Shown here: positions 1 through 8,560 of the stretch, piece after piece
Numbering within the stretch: the first letter of the stretch is position 1
Layout of the letters: each line of letters begins with the position of its first letter
Assembly (NCBI RefSeq): GCF_000428725.1
Contig: NZ_AUAM01000021.1
Coordinates: 23,981 to 87,980 of the forward strand
DNA from: Psychromonas aquimarina ATCC BAA-1526
Lineage (GTDB): Bacteria; Pseudomonadota; Gammaproteobacteria; Enterobacterales; Psychromonadaceae
Direction of reading: 5' to 3'
DNA: 64,000 nt
Program-made: the position numbers and the translations under genes
The notes under the pieces: model-generated
Databases searched by the model: none
Seen by the model: the letters and a program-made list of their open reading frames with translations, nothing else
Told to the model about the DNA's origin: nothing

Positions 1-75
1 GTACAGCCTGCCGTGGAGCAGTTTTCACAGGACTGGCAGGCGGTTTTTGCGGACAAGCTTTCATTCGAAAGCTGA
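1..75 (+). CDS. C-terminal tail of an unidentified protein (partial)
   Basis: The frame is open from the first base and ends in TGA, giving 24 residues that finish in DKLSFES. It converges on the next gene with a 2-nt gap. A short inverted repeat (AGCTTTC / GAAAGCT, 56-73) overlaps the stop codon and could help end transcription, although no T-run follows. Nothing more can be said about function because the gene starts left of the window. Confidence 0.45.
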   Translation, partial: VQPAVEQFSQDWQAVFADKLSFES

Positions 76-77
76 AT

Positions 78-1172
78 TTAAGAACGTAACCTCAGCGTGA
101 TGCAGACAATACCATGGTCGGTACTTTGACCGTCTCGCTCAAATATAGGATTGATTAAATGCCGGTCATAGGTGTGGTGTTCGCTTAATTCAAAGATACT
201 TGACTGGCAGCACGCATCAAACTCATTGGAGAGTAAAATATAATCCAGCACCGAGCTTGTTTCACCAAAGTAATGGGTCGCTTTACGTTGTATATGCTCA
301 CTGTCATTATCCGTTGCCTGATACAGATCCCATGAATCTTTTAACAGATATTTAGCCAGAAAAGCTTCGCTGTCATATTTAGAAACAAAACGCAGCGAGT
401 CAGTCAGCAGATGGGTTAAAATGCCGTCAGCCAGGGTATTATTAAAATCACCCATCAATATCATCGGCAGCCCGCTCTGTTCACGGCGGCTGATCATATT
501 AACCAGTAACAAAGCGGCTTCCGAGCCGCGCTGAATTGTTGATCCCCAGCCCCCTGCGACTTGTGCTTTTAAAGATTCAATAATGTTTTTTTCTGCTGAA
601 AGCAAATCATCTTTTTCATGCTCAAGCATCGGGCGCTTGGATTTAAAGTGCACCACATAACAGTCGCAGTCACCTATATGCGGCAGATCAACTGTTGCAC
701 GCAGCACCTTACGGCTGAAGGAAAAATCATCTGTTAAACCAATCGCGGCGGCCAGCTCAGGATCCGGCTGCACTGCCTGGATATCTTTAATCGGATAGCG
801 TGAAGCAATCGCCACCACCGGACTTCGGCAGATAAAATCATCAACGATCTCGGCACTGTCCACCACCGCAAAATGTCCATAACCATGATCTAAAACCAGT
901 TCACATAACGACTCAGGACTGAACACTTCCTGAAAGCCTATTACATCCGGCTGAAACTCATTCAGGTAATCGCCGATCCAGCGCTGTTTTTTAGCCCACT
1001 GCTCGGCACTGTAAATTCGCTCAAAATCATAATAAGCAAACGGCGGCTCAAGGTAATTAAACAGATTAAAGGTGGCAATTTTAAGCTGCGAATGCGGCAC
1101 AAGCTCATTTGAATTCTGCGTTGCTTCAGGATCTAGCGGGTTATTTTCTGGCAAACTGTTATCTCTAGTCAT
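78..1172 (-). CDS. Endonuclease/exonuclease/phosphatase family hydrolase
   Basis: A 364-residue protein with the layout of the DNase I-like EEP superfamily of metal-dependent phosphodiesterases. Visible family motifs are ATFNLFNY near residue 33, IGFQEV (metal-binding Glu82), VVHFKSKRP (His175), GDFNNT (Asp242, Asn244) and STDHGIV (Asp352-His353, the terminal catalytic pair). No signal peptide or membrane segment is seen, so it is probably cytoplasmic. The substrate (nucleic acid, phospholipid or sugar phosphate) cannot be told from the motifs. No convincing ribosome-binding site precedes the ATG at 1172, and the first 28 residues are low in conserved features, so the start is uncertain. Confidence 0.85.
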   Translation of the reverse strand: MTRDNSLPENNPLDPEATQNSNELVPHSQLKIATFNLFNYLEPPFAYYDFERIYSAEQWAKKQRWIGDYLNEFQPDVIGFQEVFSPESLCELVLDHGYGHFAVVDSAEIVDDFICRSPVVAIASRYPIKDIQAVQPDPELAAAIGLTDDFSFSRKVLRATVDLPHIGDCDCYVVHFKSKRPMLEHEKDDLLSAEKNIIESLKAQVAGGWGSTIQRGSEAALLLVNMISRREQSGLPMILMGDFNNTLADGILTHLLTDSLRFVSKYDSEAFLAKYLLKDSWDLYQATDNDSEHIQRKATHYFGETSSVLDYILLSNEFDACCQSSIFELSEHHTYDRHLINPIFERDGQSTDHGIVCITLRLRS

Positions 1173-1232
1173 ATATATATACAGAGTATAACGGAATTCA
1201 CCTGTGCTCCGAAAAACATTAACTCAAAAACT

Positions 1233-2534
1233 CTATTTTAAAGGTTTCTGCATCACGTAAAATTCATAGCCATAGCAGCCTTTGTATTTGCGATAAATCT
1301 CAATTTCCTTCCTGCTCATCTCCAGAATCACAGCGCCGCAGCTGTCATTAATATGCTCCGCCTCAATACTCTGTAAATGCTGTTCCAGGTTGTCATAGAA
1401 AATGTCCCAGTCCCGCTGCGGTATAACAAAATGCCCCAGCAGTTTATATCCCGCCTCTTCTACTGCTTTGATATTAGCGCGCGAATCACGCATTGCCGGA
1501 TAAGCTTCGTTCCAGAATATGCGCAGTTCTTCGGGCGCATCACTTCTTAACCACATCGCCTCGCTTAGCGCCATACAGGCGCCAGGTTTAAGAAACTGCT
1601 TCCAGTAGTTAAGCGCCGCATCAAATCCCATGATATAGGCAGCGCCTTCTGACCAGATAAGATCCAGACTTTGCGCCTTAAAACATAAATCGGCCATATC
1701 AGCTTTCATAGTAATAATGCGTTCTTCTAATCCAGCCTGCAGTGCTGTGTTTTGTGTTTCATGCAGATACGGCTCATATATATCCAGCGCAGTCACACGA
1801 GCACCGCTGAGTTTTGCCAGATCAACTGCATTTCTGCCGTTACCGCAGCCGATATCGATAATCTCAGGATTTTTCGGCAAACTAGTGCACAGCTCAAAAG
1901 CACGCTTTGTACTTTCGTAATCACCCGGTCCTTTTCTATCAAGCTTCTCATAAATACGAAAAAATGATTCCATAAATTTTTCAGATTCCTTTTTTAAATT
2001 AAGTATCTTGTGCGGGGCCGCCGACCAGGCGCGAATCAGACCGATCTCTTCCTCTGGAATATGCAGAAAACGAAGAAAACGAGCATGCTTATCCGGGTTC
2101 ATACGTTCAAAGTCTGCGTGCCAGTGGCGCATCTCCTGTTCACTGATACCTGCCTCCTGAAACAAAGTCTGCCAGGTGTTTTTATTCATCTCCCGGGCAT
2201 CAGCCAGTGTAGATTTATTGAGAAGCTCCGCCACTACCCTTCTCTGATTGTGCAGTACTGCGGCCTCCTCACTAAGCTCATTCAGCCTCTGTTTGAGCAC
2301 CGATTCTAATTCTGAAGAGCTCTCTGAACTAAGAAGCAAAGTGATATCTTTAAGACTTAGCCCCGCTTGCCGATAAGCACAGATCTGCCCCAGATTCTGT
2401 GCATCATCTTCGCTGTATTGACGATATTCGCCCTTATTATGCAGTGTCGGAGATAACAGACCTATCGAGTCATAATAGAGAAGCGTACTTCTTGATAATC
2501 CATATTTTTTTGCCAGTCTACCTACGGTATACAT
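1233..2534 (-). CDS. MerR-family regulator fused to a SAM-dependent methyltransferase
   Basis: A 433-residue two-domain protein. Residues 1-70 form a MerR winged helix-turn-helix (YTVGRLAKKYGLSRSTLLYY then the GEYRQYSEDD wing), followed by a coiled dimerisation helix to about 105. Residues about 200-345 are a class I methyltransferase: motif I is IDIGCGNGR (226-234) with acidic Asp251 for the ribose. A linker of about 90 residues joins the halves. MerR fusions usually carry an effector-binding domain; here a methyltransferase takes that place, so the protein may sense or modify a small molecule. A strong GGGGGG ribosome-binding site 6 nt upstream supports the ATG at 2534. Its target genes are unknown; a GNAT gene follows upstream on the same strand. 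Confidence 0.85.
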   Translation of the reverse strand: MYTVGRLAKKYGLSRSTLLYYDSIGLLSPTLHNKGEYRQYSEDDAQNLGQICAYRQAGLSLKDITLLLSSESSSELESVLKQRLNELSEEAAVLHNQRRVVAELLNKSTLADAREMNKNTWQTLFQEAGISEQEMRHWHADFERMNPDKHARFLRFLHIPEEEIGLIRAWSAAPHKILNLKKESEKFMESFFRIYEKLDRKGPGDYESTKRAFELCTSLPKNPEIIDIGCGNGRNAVDLAKLSGARVTALDIYEPYLHETQNTALQAGLEERIITMKADMADLCFKAQSLDLIWSEGAAYIMGFDAALNYWKQFLKPGACMALSEAMWLRSDAPEELRIFWNEAYPAMRDSRANIKAVEEAGYKLLGHFVIPQRDWDIFYDNLEQHLQSIEAEHINDSCGAVILEMSRKEIEIYRKYKGCYGYEFYVMQKPLK

Positions 2535-2600
2535 AGCAGTCCCCCCTTTGATTTAACACATGCCGAATTAGTACTGTCAGCACTAATTCTCGCGAAATAA

Positions 2601-3143
2601 CTATTCAGACCAATGCTCCTCTTTATTTAAGGCATCACAGCAGATAACCGTACCGCATACCTCACCCAGTACTTTCGGATTAAGCGCCTTCACCATCCAG
2701 GCATCAACATGTTTCTCCGGAATCGGGTAGGGTGCTTTCAATCCATAATGAGCCGCTGTTTTAAAGCCGTGTTTAGGGTAGTACTCTGGATGTCCGAGTA
2801 CAAAAACCAGATCTGTTCCTGCCTCAGCGAGATACTCCAGTCCCGCTTTAATCAGCTCACCGCCTACCCCCTGCCTCTGCGCATCAGGTACTACAGCTAA
2901 AGGGGCCAGTAGAGACAGCGACAGATGCGGATCACTATCCCATAACTTAGCCTTAGTAAATAAGATATGCCCCACCACCTGTTCACCGTGAAATGCTATT
3001 AACGATAATCTCGGCTGTGCACTGCTGTCATTTAATAAGTCACGGGCCAGCTCAGCCTCTTTATCATAACCAAAAGCCTCACAATGCACGCGGTAGATAT
3101 CATGCAGATCCGAGCTTTTAGTTTCTCGTATATATAAATTCAA
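2601..3143 (-). CDS. GNAT family N-acetyltransferase
   Basis: A 180-residue single-domain acetyltransferase. The acetyl-CoA pyrophosphate loop is visible as RQGVGGELIKAGL near residue 95, preceded by the LAPLAVVPDAQ strand typical of the fold. The C-terminal HPEYYPKHGFKTA segment resembles the YhbS/predicted N-acetyltransferase group. The substrate is unknown. It lies just upstream of the MerR-methyltransferase gene on the same strand with a 66-bp gap, so the two could be co-transcribed. Confidence 0.85.
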   Translation of the reverse strand: MNLYIRETKSSDLHDIYRVHCEAFGYDKEAELARDLLNDSSAQPRLSLIAFHGEQVVGHILFTKAKLWDSDPHLSLSLLAPLAVVPDAQRQGVGGELIKAGLEYLAEAGTDLVFVLGHPEYYPKHGFKTAAHYGLKAPYPIPEKHVDAWMVKALNPKVLGEVCGTVICCDALNKEEHWSE

Positions 3144-3356
3144 TTATCTGTTCCTATCTTAGATTATATTACCCGCCCTTGAAGGCAGGTGTTCATTTAT
3201 AAACTATGAAGTTATAGACAGGTCAATAAATGAATCAATAATAAAAACGATTCACTAAATGCCCGGCAAGGCCGTTACCTGATGCATCACAGCTAGTAAC
3301 ATCTTCAGCTGTGTACTATAAGTTAAGCTGACCCACAATATAAACAGGACTCAGTT

Positions 3357-4229
3357 ATGATTAATTTAAATATAAAACGGACATTACTAAGACTGCCCCT
3401 GCTGATATTAATAAGCATCATCAGCTTTAACAGTTTTGCAGTAGATGTCACCACACCAGCACTTCGCAAAGGTTCAGACCTGGATAAATACGCCAGCCGC
3501 CTGATTGAGTTTTTAGTCGATAAAGCCGGTGATAAAGCGGCCATGACACCTTACCGCAGTATTGTGAACTCGCAGTCGCGTAAAGTATCCATGCTTCAGG
3601 AAGGAACACTTAGTGTTGACTGGCTCGGCGCAAGTAAAACAATGGAAGAAAAGCTCATTCCTGTACGTTTTCCTGTCTTCCGCGGTCTGCTTGGACATCG
3701 TATTTTTATCACTAATACAGATACCGGCAAAAAACTGCATAGCGTTACTACCAAAGAGCAGCTTGATACCTTCTTGATGATTCAGGGCGAAGGCTGGGCC
3801 GATGTTGATGTATTACGTTCAAGCGGCTTTAAAGTAAAAGAACTGCCCAGCTTTGAAAATATTTTTAAAGTTGTCAGCGCCGGCCGGGCAGATCTGTTTC
3901 CCCGCGCAGTGATTGAACCCTTCAGCGAAGTTGCAGAACGATCTCAACTCAATAACTTAATAGTCGATGATCAGCTGATGGTGGTATACAAATTTCCAAT
4001 GTTTTTCTTTGTTTCCCCCAAGCGGCCTGAACTTGCAGAGTTATTAAAAAAAGGTTTTGAAAAATCCTATGCAGACGGCTCTTTTATCAAGTTCTTTGAA
4101 AATGATCCTTTAGTGAAAAAAACCTTTGCTGAAGCCAAACTCAAGCAGCGCCGTATTTTTGTTATTGATAATCCTCACTTAAGTGATGAAACACGAAATA
4201 TTGATGATAAGTACTGGATGAAGTTATAA
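3357..4229 (+). CDS. Orphan periplasmic type 2 binding-protein-like protein
   Basis: A 290-residue protein with an N-terminal signal peptide (about residues 8-29, LLRLPLLILISIISFNSFA), so exported. The rest looks like a type 2 periplasmic binding fold of the SBP_bac_3 superfamily, without a lipobox. Conserved-looking stretches are GLLGHRIFI, ADLFPRAVIE and FFVSPKRPEL. The same pattern recurs in the protein at 18177-18998, so they are distant paralogues. No permease, ATPase or sensor gene is adjacent, so transport is unproven; it may deliver a ligand to an unlinked partner or act as a sensor subunit. Its ATG follows a purine-rich stretch (CAGGACTCAGTT). Confidence 0.7.
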   Translation: MINLNIKRTLLRLPLLILISIISFNSFAVDVTTPALRKGSDLDKYASRLIEFLVDKAGDKAAMTPYRSIVNSQSRKVSMLQEGTLSVDWLGASKTMEEKLIPVRFPVFRGLLGHRIFITNTDTGKKLHSVTTKEQLDTFLMIQGEGWADVDVLRSSGFKVKELPSFENIFKVVSAGRADLFPRAVIEPFSEVAERSQLNNLIVDDQLMVVYKFPMFFFVSPKRPELAELLKKGFEKSYADGSFIKFFENDPLVKKTFAEAKLKQRRIFVIDNPHLSDETRNIDDKYWMKL

Positions 4230-4242
4230 ATCTATTCACCTC

Positions 4243-4278
4243 CAGGCTGCGGGAATGAACAAACAGTACGGCAGCCTG
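4243..4278. repeat. Hairpin after the orphan periplasmic gene
   Basis: CAGGCTGC (4243-4250) is exactly complementary to GCAGCCTG (4271-4278) across a 20-nt loop. There is no T-run, so this is at best a weak transcript-end or stability structure. Confidence 0.3.
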
Positions 4279-4295
4279 AAAACTCCCCCGCTTAG

Positions 4296-4575
4296 ACCGG
4301 TGCACTTGGTAACGACTTAGCGGCTGCAACGCCTAAACTGATGAAACTATTAACTGTGGCCGCCACGACTGCAGTGTTGTTAGTCGAAGGCGGCATTATT
4401 ATACACAGCATTCCAGCCGTTCATCACCTGCTTGGCAGCATTATCAGCCCCTGCCAAGGAGCTCTTATATTTCATCTAGTTATGTAATGTCCGCAACGCT
4501 GTTATAGGCCTGACCTGCGGATTCTGCCTTGTTTTTATCAGCACGGTCTGGAAGTTAATTAAAAAACAACCGTAG
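4296..4575 (+). pseudogene. Decayed 3' end of a DUF808 (YedI-like) membrane protein gene
   Basis: Translation in one frame gives TPKLMKLLTVAATTAVLLV, then EGGIIIHSIPAVHHLLG, and stops at a TAA near 4480. This matches my memory of the conserved C-terminal part of DUF808/YedI proteins (LMK-L--VGT-AMFLVGGGI-VHG--P-HH). A shift to another frame then gives AVIGLTCGFCLVFISTVWKL and a stop at 4575, corresponding to the last membrane helix of the family. There is no start, ribosome-binding site or upstream two-thirds of the gene, and at least one frameshift is present, so it is a relic. It fills the gap between the two neighbouring genes. Confidence 0.7.
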
Positions 4576-4696
4576 AACAAGCCCCTTATTATCGTTAGAA
4601 GGAAACAAATAGATCAGTTAAATAATTGATAACGAACTATACTTAGTCATCTACAGTGAAAGGAACCGTAGCCGATCAGCCTAGGGAGATTAAGCA

Positions 4697-5689
4697 ATGA
4701 AAACAAGCATAAACGCCTGGTTATGTCTTCTATTGCTTTGCCTTCCCCTGCACCTGTCAGCCAGGCAAAAAGTATTAATCATTGAAAGCTACCACAGCGA
4801 ATATGAATGGGATCAGAGTTATATCAAAGGTATTAAATCTGTTTTACTTGATGATTTTGAACTTAGCTATTTTCAAATGAATACCAAACGTCTGCCTAAA
4901 GACAGTTACCCGCAAAGAGCCGATAAAGCCTGGCAGTATTTCCAGAAAGTACAGCCGGATCTAGTGATTTTAGGTGATGATAATGCCCTGAATTATCTCG
5001 GCAGACGTTTTTCAAAAACCAGCACGCCGGTTATCTATCTCGGTATCAATAATAATCCGCGTCATTATCATGTTCACAGAAGCAAAAATATTTCCGGCGT
5101 ATTAGAGCGCCCTTTAATTAAACGAGCAATTCCTACTGTTACCCAGTTATTAGCTCAGGACACAAAAAGTATTCTGCTGATGTTTGATAACAGCCTGACC
5201 GCTCATACCATTTTAGAAGAAATATTTTCCAGTAATACCCAGATAAAAATATCTGGAATTAAAGTAGACATACGCTTGATCGGGGAATGGGAAGTTTGGA
5301 AAACAAGGTTATTAACAGCCTCTGAGAGCTCCTACGATGCAGTATTTTTGGGTTTATTCCACACGCTTAAAGATAAAAACGGCAGGCATGTACCAGCTGA
5401 GCAGGTTCTGCAGTGGTCTGCACAAAACAGTCCGGTACCGCCTTTTGCTTTCTGGGACTTTGCAGTCGGTGAGGATAAAGCCATCGGCGGTTTAGTCTTG
5501 TTTGGTTATGAACAGGGAAAACTGGCGGCGGAGATGGCCAGAGAAGTACTGACAACCGGTATACAGCCTTATCGGCTCGGTACTAAAACAGCAGAAAAAG
5601 GACGCTACCTGTTCAGCAGCAGCCAGTTACAAAAATACGGAATTACACTGCCGGAAAAATTATCAGCAAAGGTTATGTTAGTAGAATAA
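4697..5689 (+). CDS. Periplasmic binding protein, ABC-substrate-binding type 1 (tandem copy 1)
   Basis: A 330-residue protein with a clear signal peptide (residues 1-22, ending LHLSA-R). The mature part begins KVLIIESYHSEYEWD, with DLVILGDDNALNYL and PVIYLGINNNPRHY, which look like the type 1 periplasmic-binding fold of the ABC_sub_bind group (PF04392-like). The C-terminal GGLVLFGYEQGKLAAEMA helix is also typical. It is preceded by GGGAGAT seven nt before the ATG. The next gene is a close paralogue, 31 bp away, and no permease or ATPase gene is adjacent. Members of this group often serve as ligand-binding parts of sensors or unlinked transporters; the ligand is unknown. Confidence 0.75.
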   Translation: MKTSINAWLCLLLLCLPLHLSARQKVLIIESYHSEYEWDQSYIKGIKSVLLDDFELSYFQMNTKRLPKDSYPQRADKAWQYFQKVQPDLVILGDDNALNYLGRRFSKTSTPVIYLGINNNPRHYHVHRSKNISGVLERPLIKRAIPTVTQLLAQDTKSILLMFDNSLTAHTILEEIFSSNTQIKISGIKVDIRLIGEWEVWKTRLLTASESSYDAVFLGLFHTLKDKNGRHVPAEQVLQWSAQNSPVPPFAFWDFAVGEDKAIGGLVLFGYEQGKLAAEMAREVLTTGIQPYRLGTKTAEKGRYLFSSSQLQKYGITLPEKLSAKVMLVE

Positions 5690-5720
5690 ATGACAAAAAC
5701 CGGCAGAGGAGGGATCTACA

Positions 5721-6713
5721 ATGAAAACACGATTAAGCGCCTGGTTATTTATTATATTAATCTGCCTGCCTTTACAGTTATCAGCTAAACAAAAAATATT
5801 AATTATTGAAAGTTATCATAGCGAATACAGCTGGGATAAAAGTTATATCCAGGGCATTAAGTCTGTTCTGCACAACGATTTTGAACTTAGTTATTTCCAG
5901 ATGGATACTAAACGCCTAGCGAAACCTTTATATGATGAAAGAGCAGCTCTTGCATGGCAGTTTTATCAACAGCAGCAGCCGGATTTAGTGATTTTAGGTG
6001 ATGATAATGCGCTGAATTATCTTGGCACGCTTTTTTCAGAAACGACCACTCCGGTTATTTACCTCGGTATCAATAATAACCCCCGCCATTATAATATTCA
6101 TAAAAGTAAAAACATCAGCGGTGTATTAGAACGCCCGTTTATCAAGCGTTCAATTCCTGCGATGGCGCAGTTACTGCCGCAGAAAGCAGATAAAATATTA
6201 CTTATGTTTGATAACAGCCGTACCTCCTACGTAATTTTAGAAGAGGTATTTTCCAGTAATACTCAGATGGTGCTCTCCGGAATCAAAATTGAAATAAGAT
6301 TAATTGGTGACTGGGATACCTGGAAAAACAAGCTGCTAACAGCTAAAAGTAAAGGATACGATGCCGTATTTTTAGGTTTATTCCATACTTTGAAAGATCA
6401 GGAAGACAGACATGTTCCAGCCGAGCAGGTTCTCAAGTGGTCCGCAGAAAATACACCGGTGCCGCCTTTTGCTTTCTGGGACTTTGCTGTTGGAGCAGAC
6501 AAAACCATCGGCGGTTTAGTACTGTTTGGTTATGAACAGGGAAAACTAGCGGCGGAAATGGCCAGAGAAGTACTGACAAGCGGCATACAGCCCTATCAAT
6601 TAGGCACTAAAACTGCTGAAAAAGGGCGTTATCTTTTCAGTCGTAAAAAACTGCACAAATACGGTATCATACTGCCGGAAAAATTTGTAAACAAAGCGGC
6701 TTTAATCGACTAA
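5721..6713 (+). CDS. Periplasmic binding protein, ABC-substrate-binding type 1 (tandem copy 2)
   Basis: A 330-residue paralogue of the gene just upstream: identical length, same signal peptide design (LQLSA-K) and near-identical blocks such as ILGDDNALNYLG, YLGINNNPRHY, VFLGLFHTLKD and PPFAFWDFAVG. Both copies read through without stops, so both seem functional. Differences are spread along the protein, including the region after GVLERP, so ligand preference may have diverged. GGAGGG lies about 8 nt upstream of the ATG. The pair probably forms one transcript ended by the hairpin at 6708-6739. Confidence 0.75.
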   Translation: MKTRLSAWLFIILICLPLQLSAKQKILIIESYHSEYSWDKSYIQGIKSVLHNDFELSYFQMDTKRLAKPLYDERAALAWQFYQQQQPDLVILGDDNALNYLGTLFSETTTPVIYLGINNNPRHYNIHKSKNISGVLERPFIKRSIPAMAQLLPQKADKILLMFDNSRTSYVILEEVFSSNTQMVLSGIKIEIRLIGDWDTWKNKLLTAKSKGYDAVFLGLFHTLKDQEDRHVPAEQVLKWSAENTPVPPFAFWDFAVGADKTIGGLVLFGYEQGKLAAEMAREVLTSGIQPYQLGTKTAEKGRYLFSRKKLHKYGIILPEKFVNKAALID

Positions 6714-6739
6714 AAGAGAGTTTATACTCCCTTTTAGTC
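6708..6739. terminator. Hairpin between convergent genes
   Basis: GACTAAAAG (6708-6716) pairs with CTTTTAGTC (6731-6739), with an inner GAG/CTC pairing. It overlaps the stop codon of the tandem binding-protein gene and lies between two convergent genes. The AT-rich stem could serve both strands; the T-run is short, so termination strength is uncertain. Confidence 0.5.
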
Positions 6740-6757
6740 GTAGTTTCTGTTCTTTGA

Positions 6758-7834
6758 TTAAAAATCTAGAGATGTACCGTTTTGTAAAAAATCATCTAGA
6801 TGCTTCTGATAAGGAGAAACATCACCAATGTTATTTTCCACCCATTCAGGGTTAAAATAACTGTCCAGATAACGATCACCTTTGTCACACAGCAGCGTCA
6901 CAATTGAACCTGTCTGACCTTTTGCCTGCATCTCCTGAGCAAGTTTTAATACGCCGTACATATTGGTTCCGGTACTTGCCCCGACTTTACGCCCTAATAC
7001 TTTTTCTAACCACAGGGTTACTGCAACCGATGCAGCATCGGGCACTCGAATCATCTCATCTACCACTGAAGCGATAAATGAAGGCTCAACACGGGGACGG
7101 CCGATACCCTCTATTTTACTGCCCCGGCTGCTGGTTAAACTGCTGTCAGCACTATGGAAATAATCTAAAAATACTGAGTTTTCAGGATCAACCACAGTAA
7201 GGCTTGTATCTAGCTGATGATAACGTAAATAGCGGCCGATGGTTGCGCTGGTGCCGCCGGTGCCGGCACTCATCACAATATGTTTAGGGATCGGGTGCGG
7301 CTCAAGCTGCATCTGCTGAAAAATTGAATCAGCAATATTATTATTACCACGCCAGTCTGTCGCACGCTCGGCATGAGTAAACTGATCCATATAATAACCG
7401 TTAAGTTCTTTAGCTAACTTTTCTGATTCAGCATAAATCATTTCTGTAGAATCAACTAAATAACACTCACCGCCGTACATTTTAATCTGCTCGATTTTCT
7501 CCTGGCTGGTGCTTTTCGCCATTACAGCGACAAACTTAAGCCCCAGCAGACGGGCAAAATAAGCTTCAGAAATGGCAGTGCTGCCCGATGATGACTCAAT
7601 TACCGTCGTGCCCTGTTGAATTTTGCCGTTACATAAAGCATACAAAAACAGAGATCTTGCTAAACGGTGTTTTAGGCTGCCGGTCGGGTGTGTACTTTCA
7701 TCTTTCAGATAAATATCAATACCTTCAAGCTGCGGTAAGTTCACTTTAATAAGATGTGTATCGGCGCTGCGCTGGTAGTCAGCCTGAATTTTGGCAATTG
7801 CATCCGCTACCCAAGTACGTTGTTCATTCATCAT
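6758..7834 (-). CDS. PLP-dependent cysteine synthase/desulfhydrase-like enzyme
   Basis: A 358-residue fold-type II PLP enzyme. HPTGSLKHR carries the Schiff-base lysine (Lys55), [10 protein letters not shown] is the substrate loop, and [14 protein letters not shown] binds the PLP phosphate. The domain composition resembles CysK/CBS but the sequence is closer to the Cds1-type cysteine desulfhydrase group ([30 protein letters not shown] near the end). The divergent neighbour is a DecR-type regulator, which in E. coli controls cysteine detoxification, so the likely job is breaking down excess cysteine to pyruvate, ammonia and sulfide. A synthase role is not excluded. Two start codons lie in tandem (7834 and 7831). 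Confidence 0.8.
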   Translation of the reverse strand: MMNEQRTWVADAIAKIQADYQRSADTHLIKVNLPQLEGIDIYLKDESTHPTGSLKHRLARSLFLYALCNGKIQQGTTVIESSSGSTAISEAYFARLLGLKFVAVMAKSTSQEKIEQIKMYGGECYLVDSTEMIYAESEKLAKELNGYYMDQFTHAERATDWRGNNNIADSIFQQMQLEPHPIPKHIVMSAGTGGTSATIGRYLRYHQLDTSLTVVDPENSVFLDYFHSADSSLTSSRGSKIEGIGRPRVEPSFIASVVDEMIRVPDAASVAVTLWLEKVLGRKVGASTGTNMYGVLKLAQEMQAKGQTGSIVTLLCDKGDRYLDSYFNPEWVENNIGDVSPYQKHLDDFLQNGTSLDF

Positions 7835-8008
7835 CGACCTGCCTTTTATTTTTTATTTATCACGTTGATTTGATAACTTAATCTTAAGTAAAGCAGTGTA
7901 GAAATAGTTCCTTAAATCATTATTAAATTGCAAAATAAAAGAAAATTATCCTATTATTAGGAAATATAAAGAAAATACTGCTTTTTCTTCCGCAATAGAG
8001 AGATATTA

Positions 8009-8470
8009 ATGCCGATTGATAATACCGATAAACAAATTTTAAGCTTACTGCAGCAGGACAGCTCTTTATCTTTACAGCAGATTGCTGAACAGTTAAATCT
8101 GACCACCACCCCCTGCTGGAACCGTATTAAACGCCTTGAAAGCGAAGGAGTTATCAGCAGGCGAGTCGCTTTGTTAAATGCACAGAAAATCGGCTTAGAA
8201 CTGATCGCCTTTGTACAGGTCAAAACCCAGCAGCATTCTGAAACCTGGTTAGAAGAATTTGTGCTGCAGGTAAAAGATTTTGCTCAGGTAATGGAGTTTT
8301 ACCGGATGGCCGGCGAATACGACTACATGCTCAAAGTACTAGTATCTGATATGCGCAGCTACGACAGGTTTTATAAGAAGCTGGTTAATAATGTCAGCGG
8401 CCTGACCGATGTGAATTCCAGTTTTGCCATGGAGCAGCTCAAATACACCACAGAGCTGCCGCTAAACTAG
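8009..8470 (+). CDS. decR: Lrp/AsnC-family regulator, DecR (YbaO) type
   Basis: A 153-residue Lrp/AsnC protein: an N-terminal helix-turn-helix (LSLQQIAEQLNLTTTPCWNR, about residues 19-38) followed by a RAM ligand-binding domain. The blocks LTTTPCWNRIKRLE, VKTQQHSETW, RMAGEYDYMLKV and SSFAMEQLKYTTELP match E. coli DecR (YbaO) as I remember it, the cysteine-responsive activator of cysteine detoxification genes. It is divergent from the cysteine-desulfhydrase-like gene with a 174-bp shared upstream region, the usual arrangement for a local regulator. Cysteine as effector is an inference from the family. Confidence 0.88.
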   Translation: MPIDNTDKQILSLLQQDSSLSLQQIAEQLNLTTTPCWNRIKRLESEGVISRRVALLNAQKIGLELIAFVQVKTQQHSETWLEEFVLQVKDFAQVMEFYRMAGEYDYMLKVLVSDMRSYDRFYKKLVNNVSGLTDVNSSFAMEQLKYTTELPLN

Positions 8471-8560
8471 ATGCAGTAGATGAATAATAATTAAATTGAA
8501 TTACAATTATGCTGTAAAATTATTACACTCTTGATCATTGATACTTAAAAGGAAAAATCG

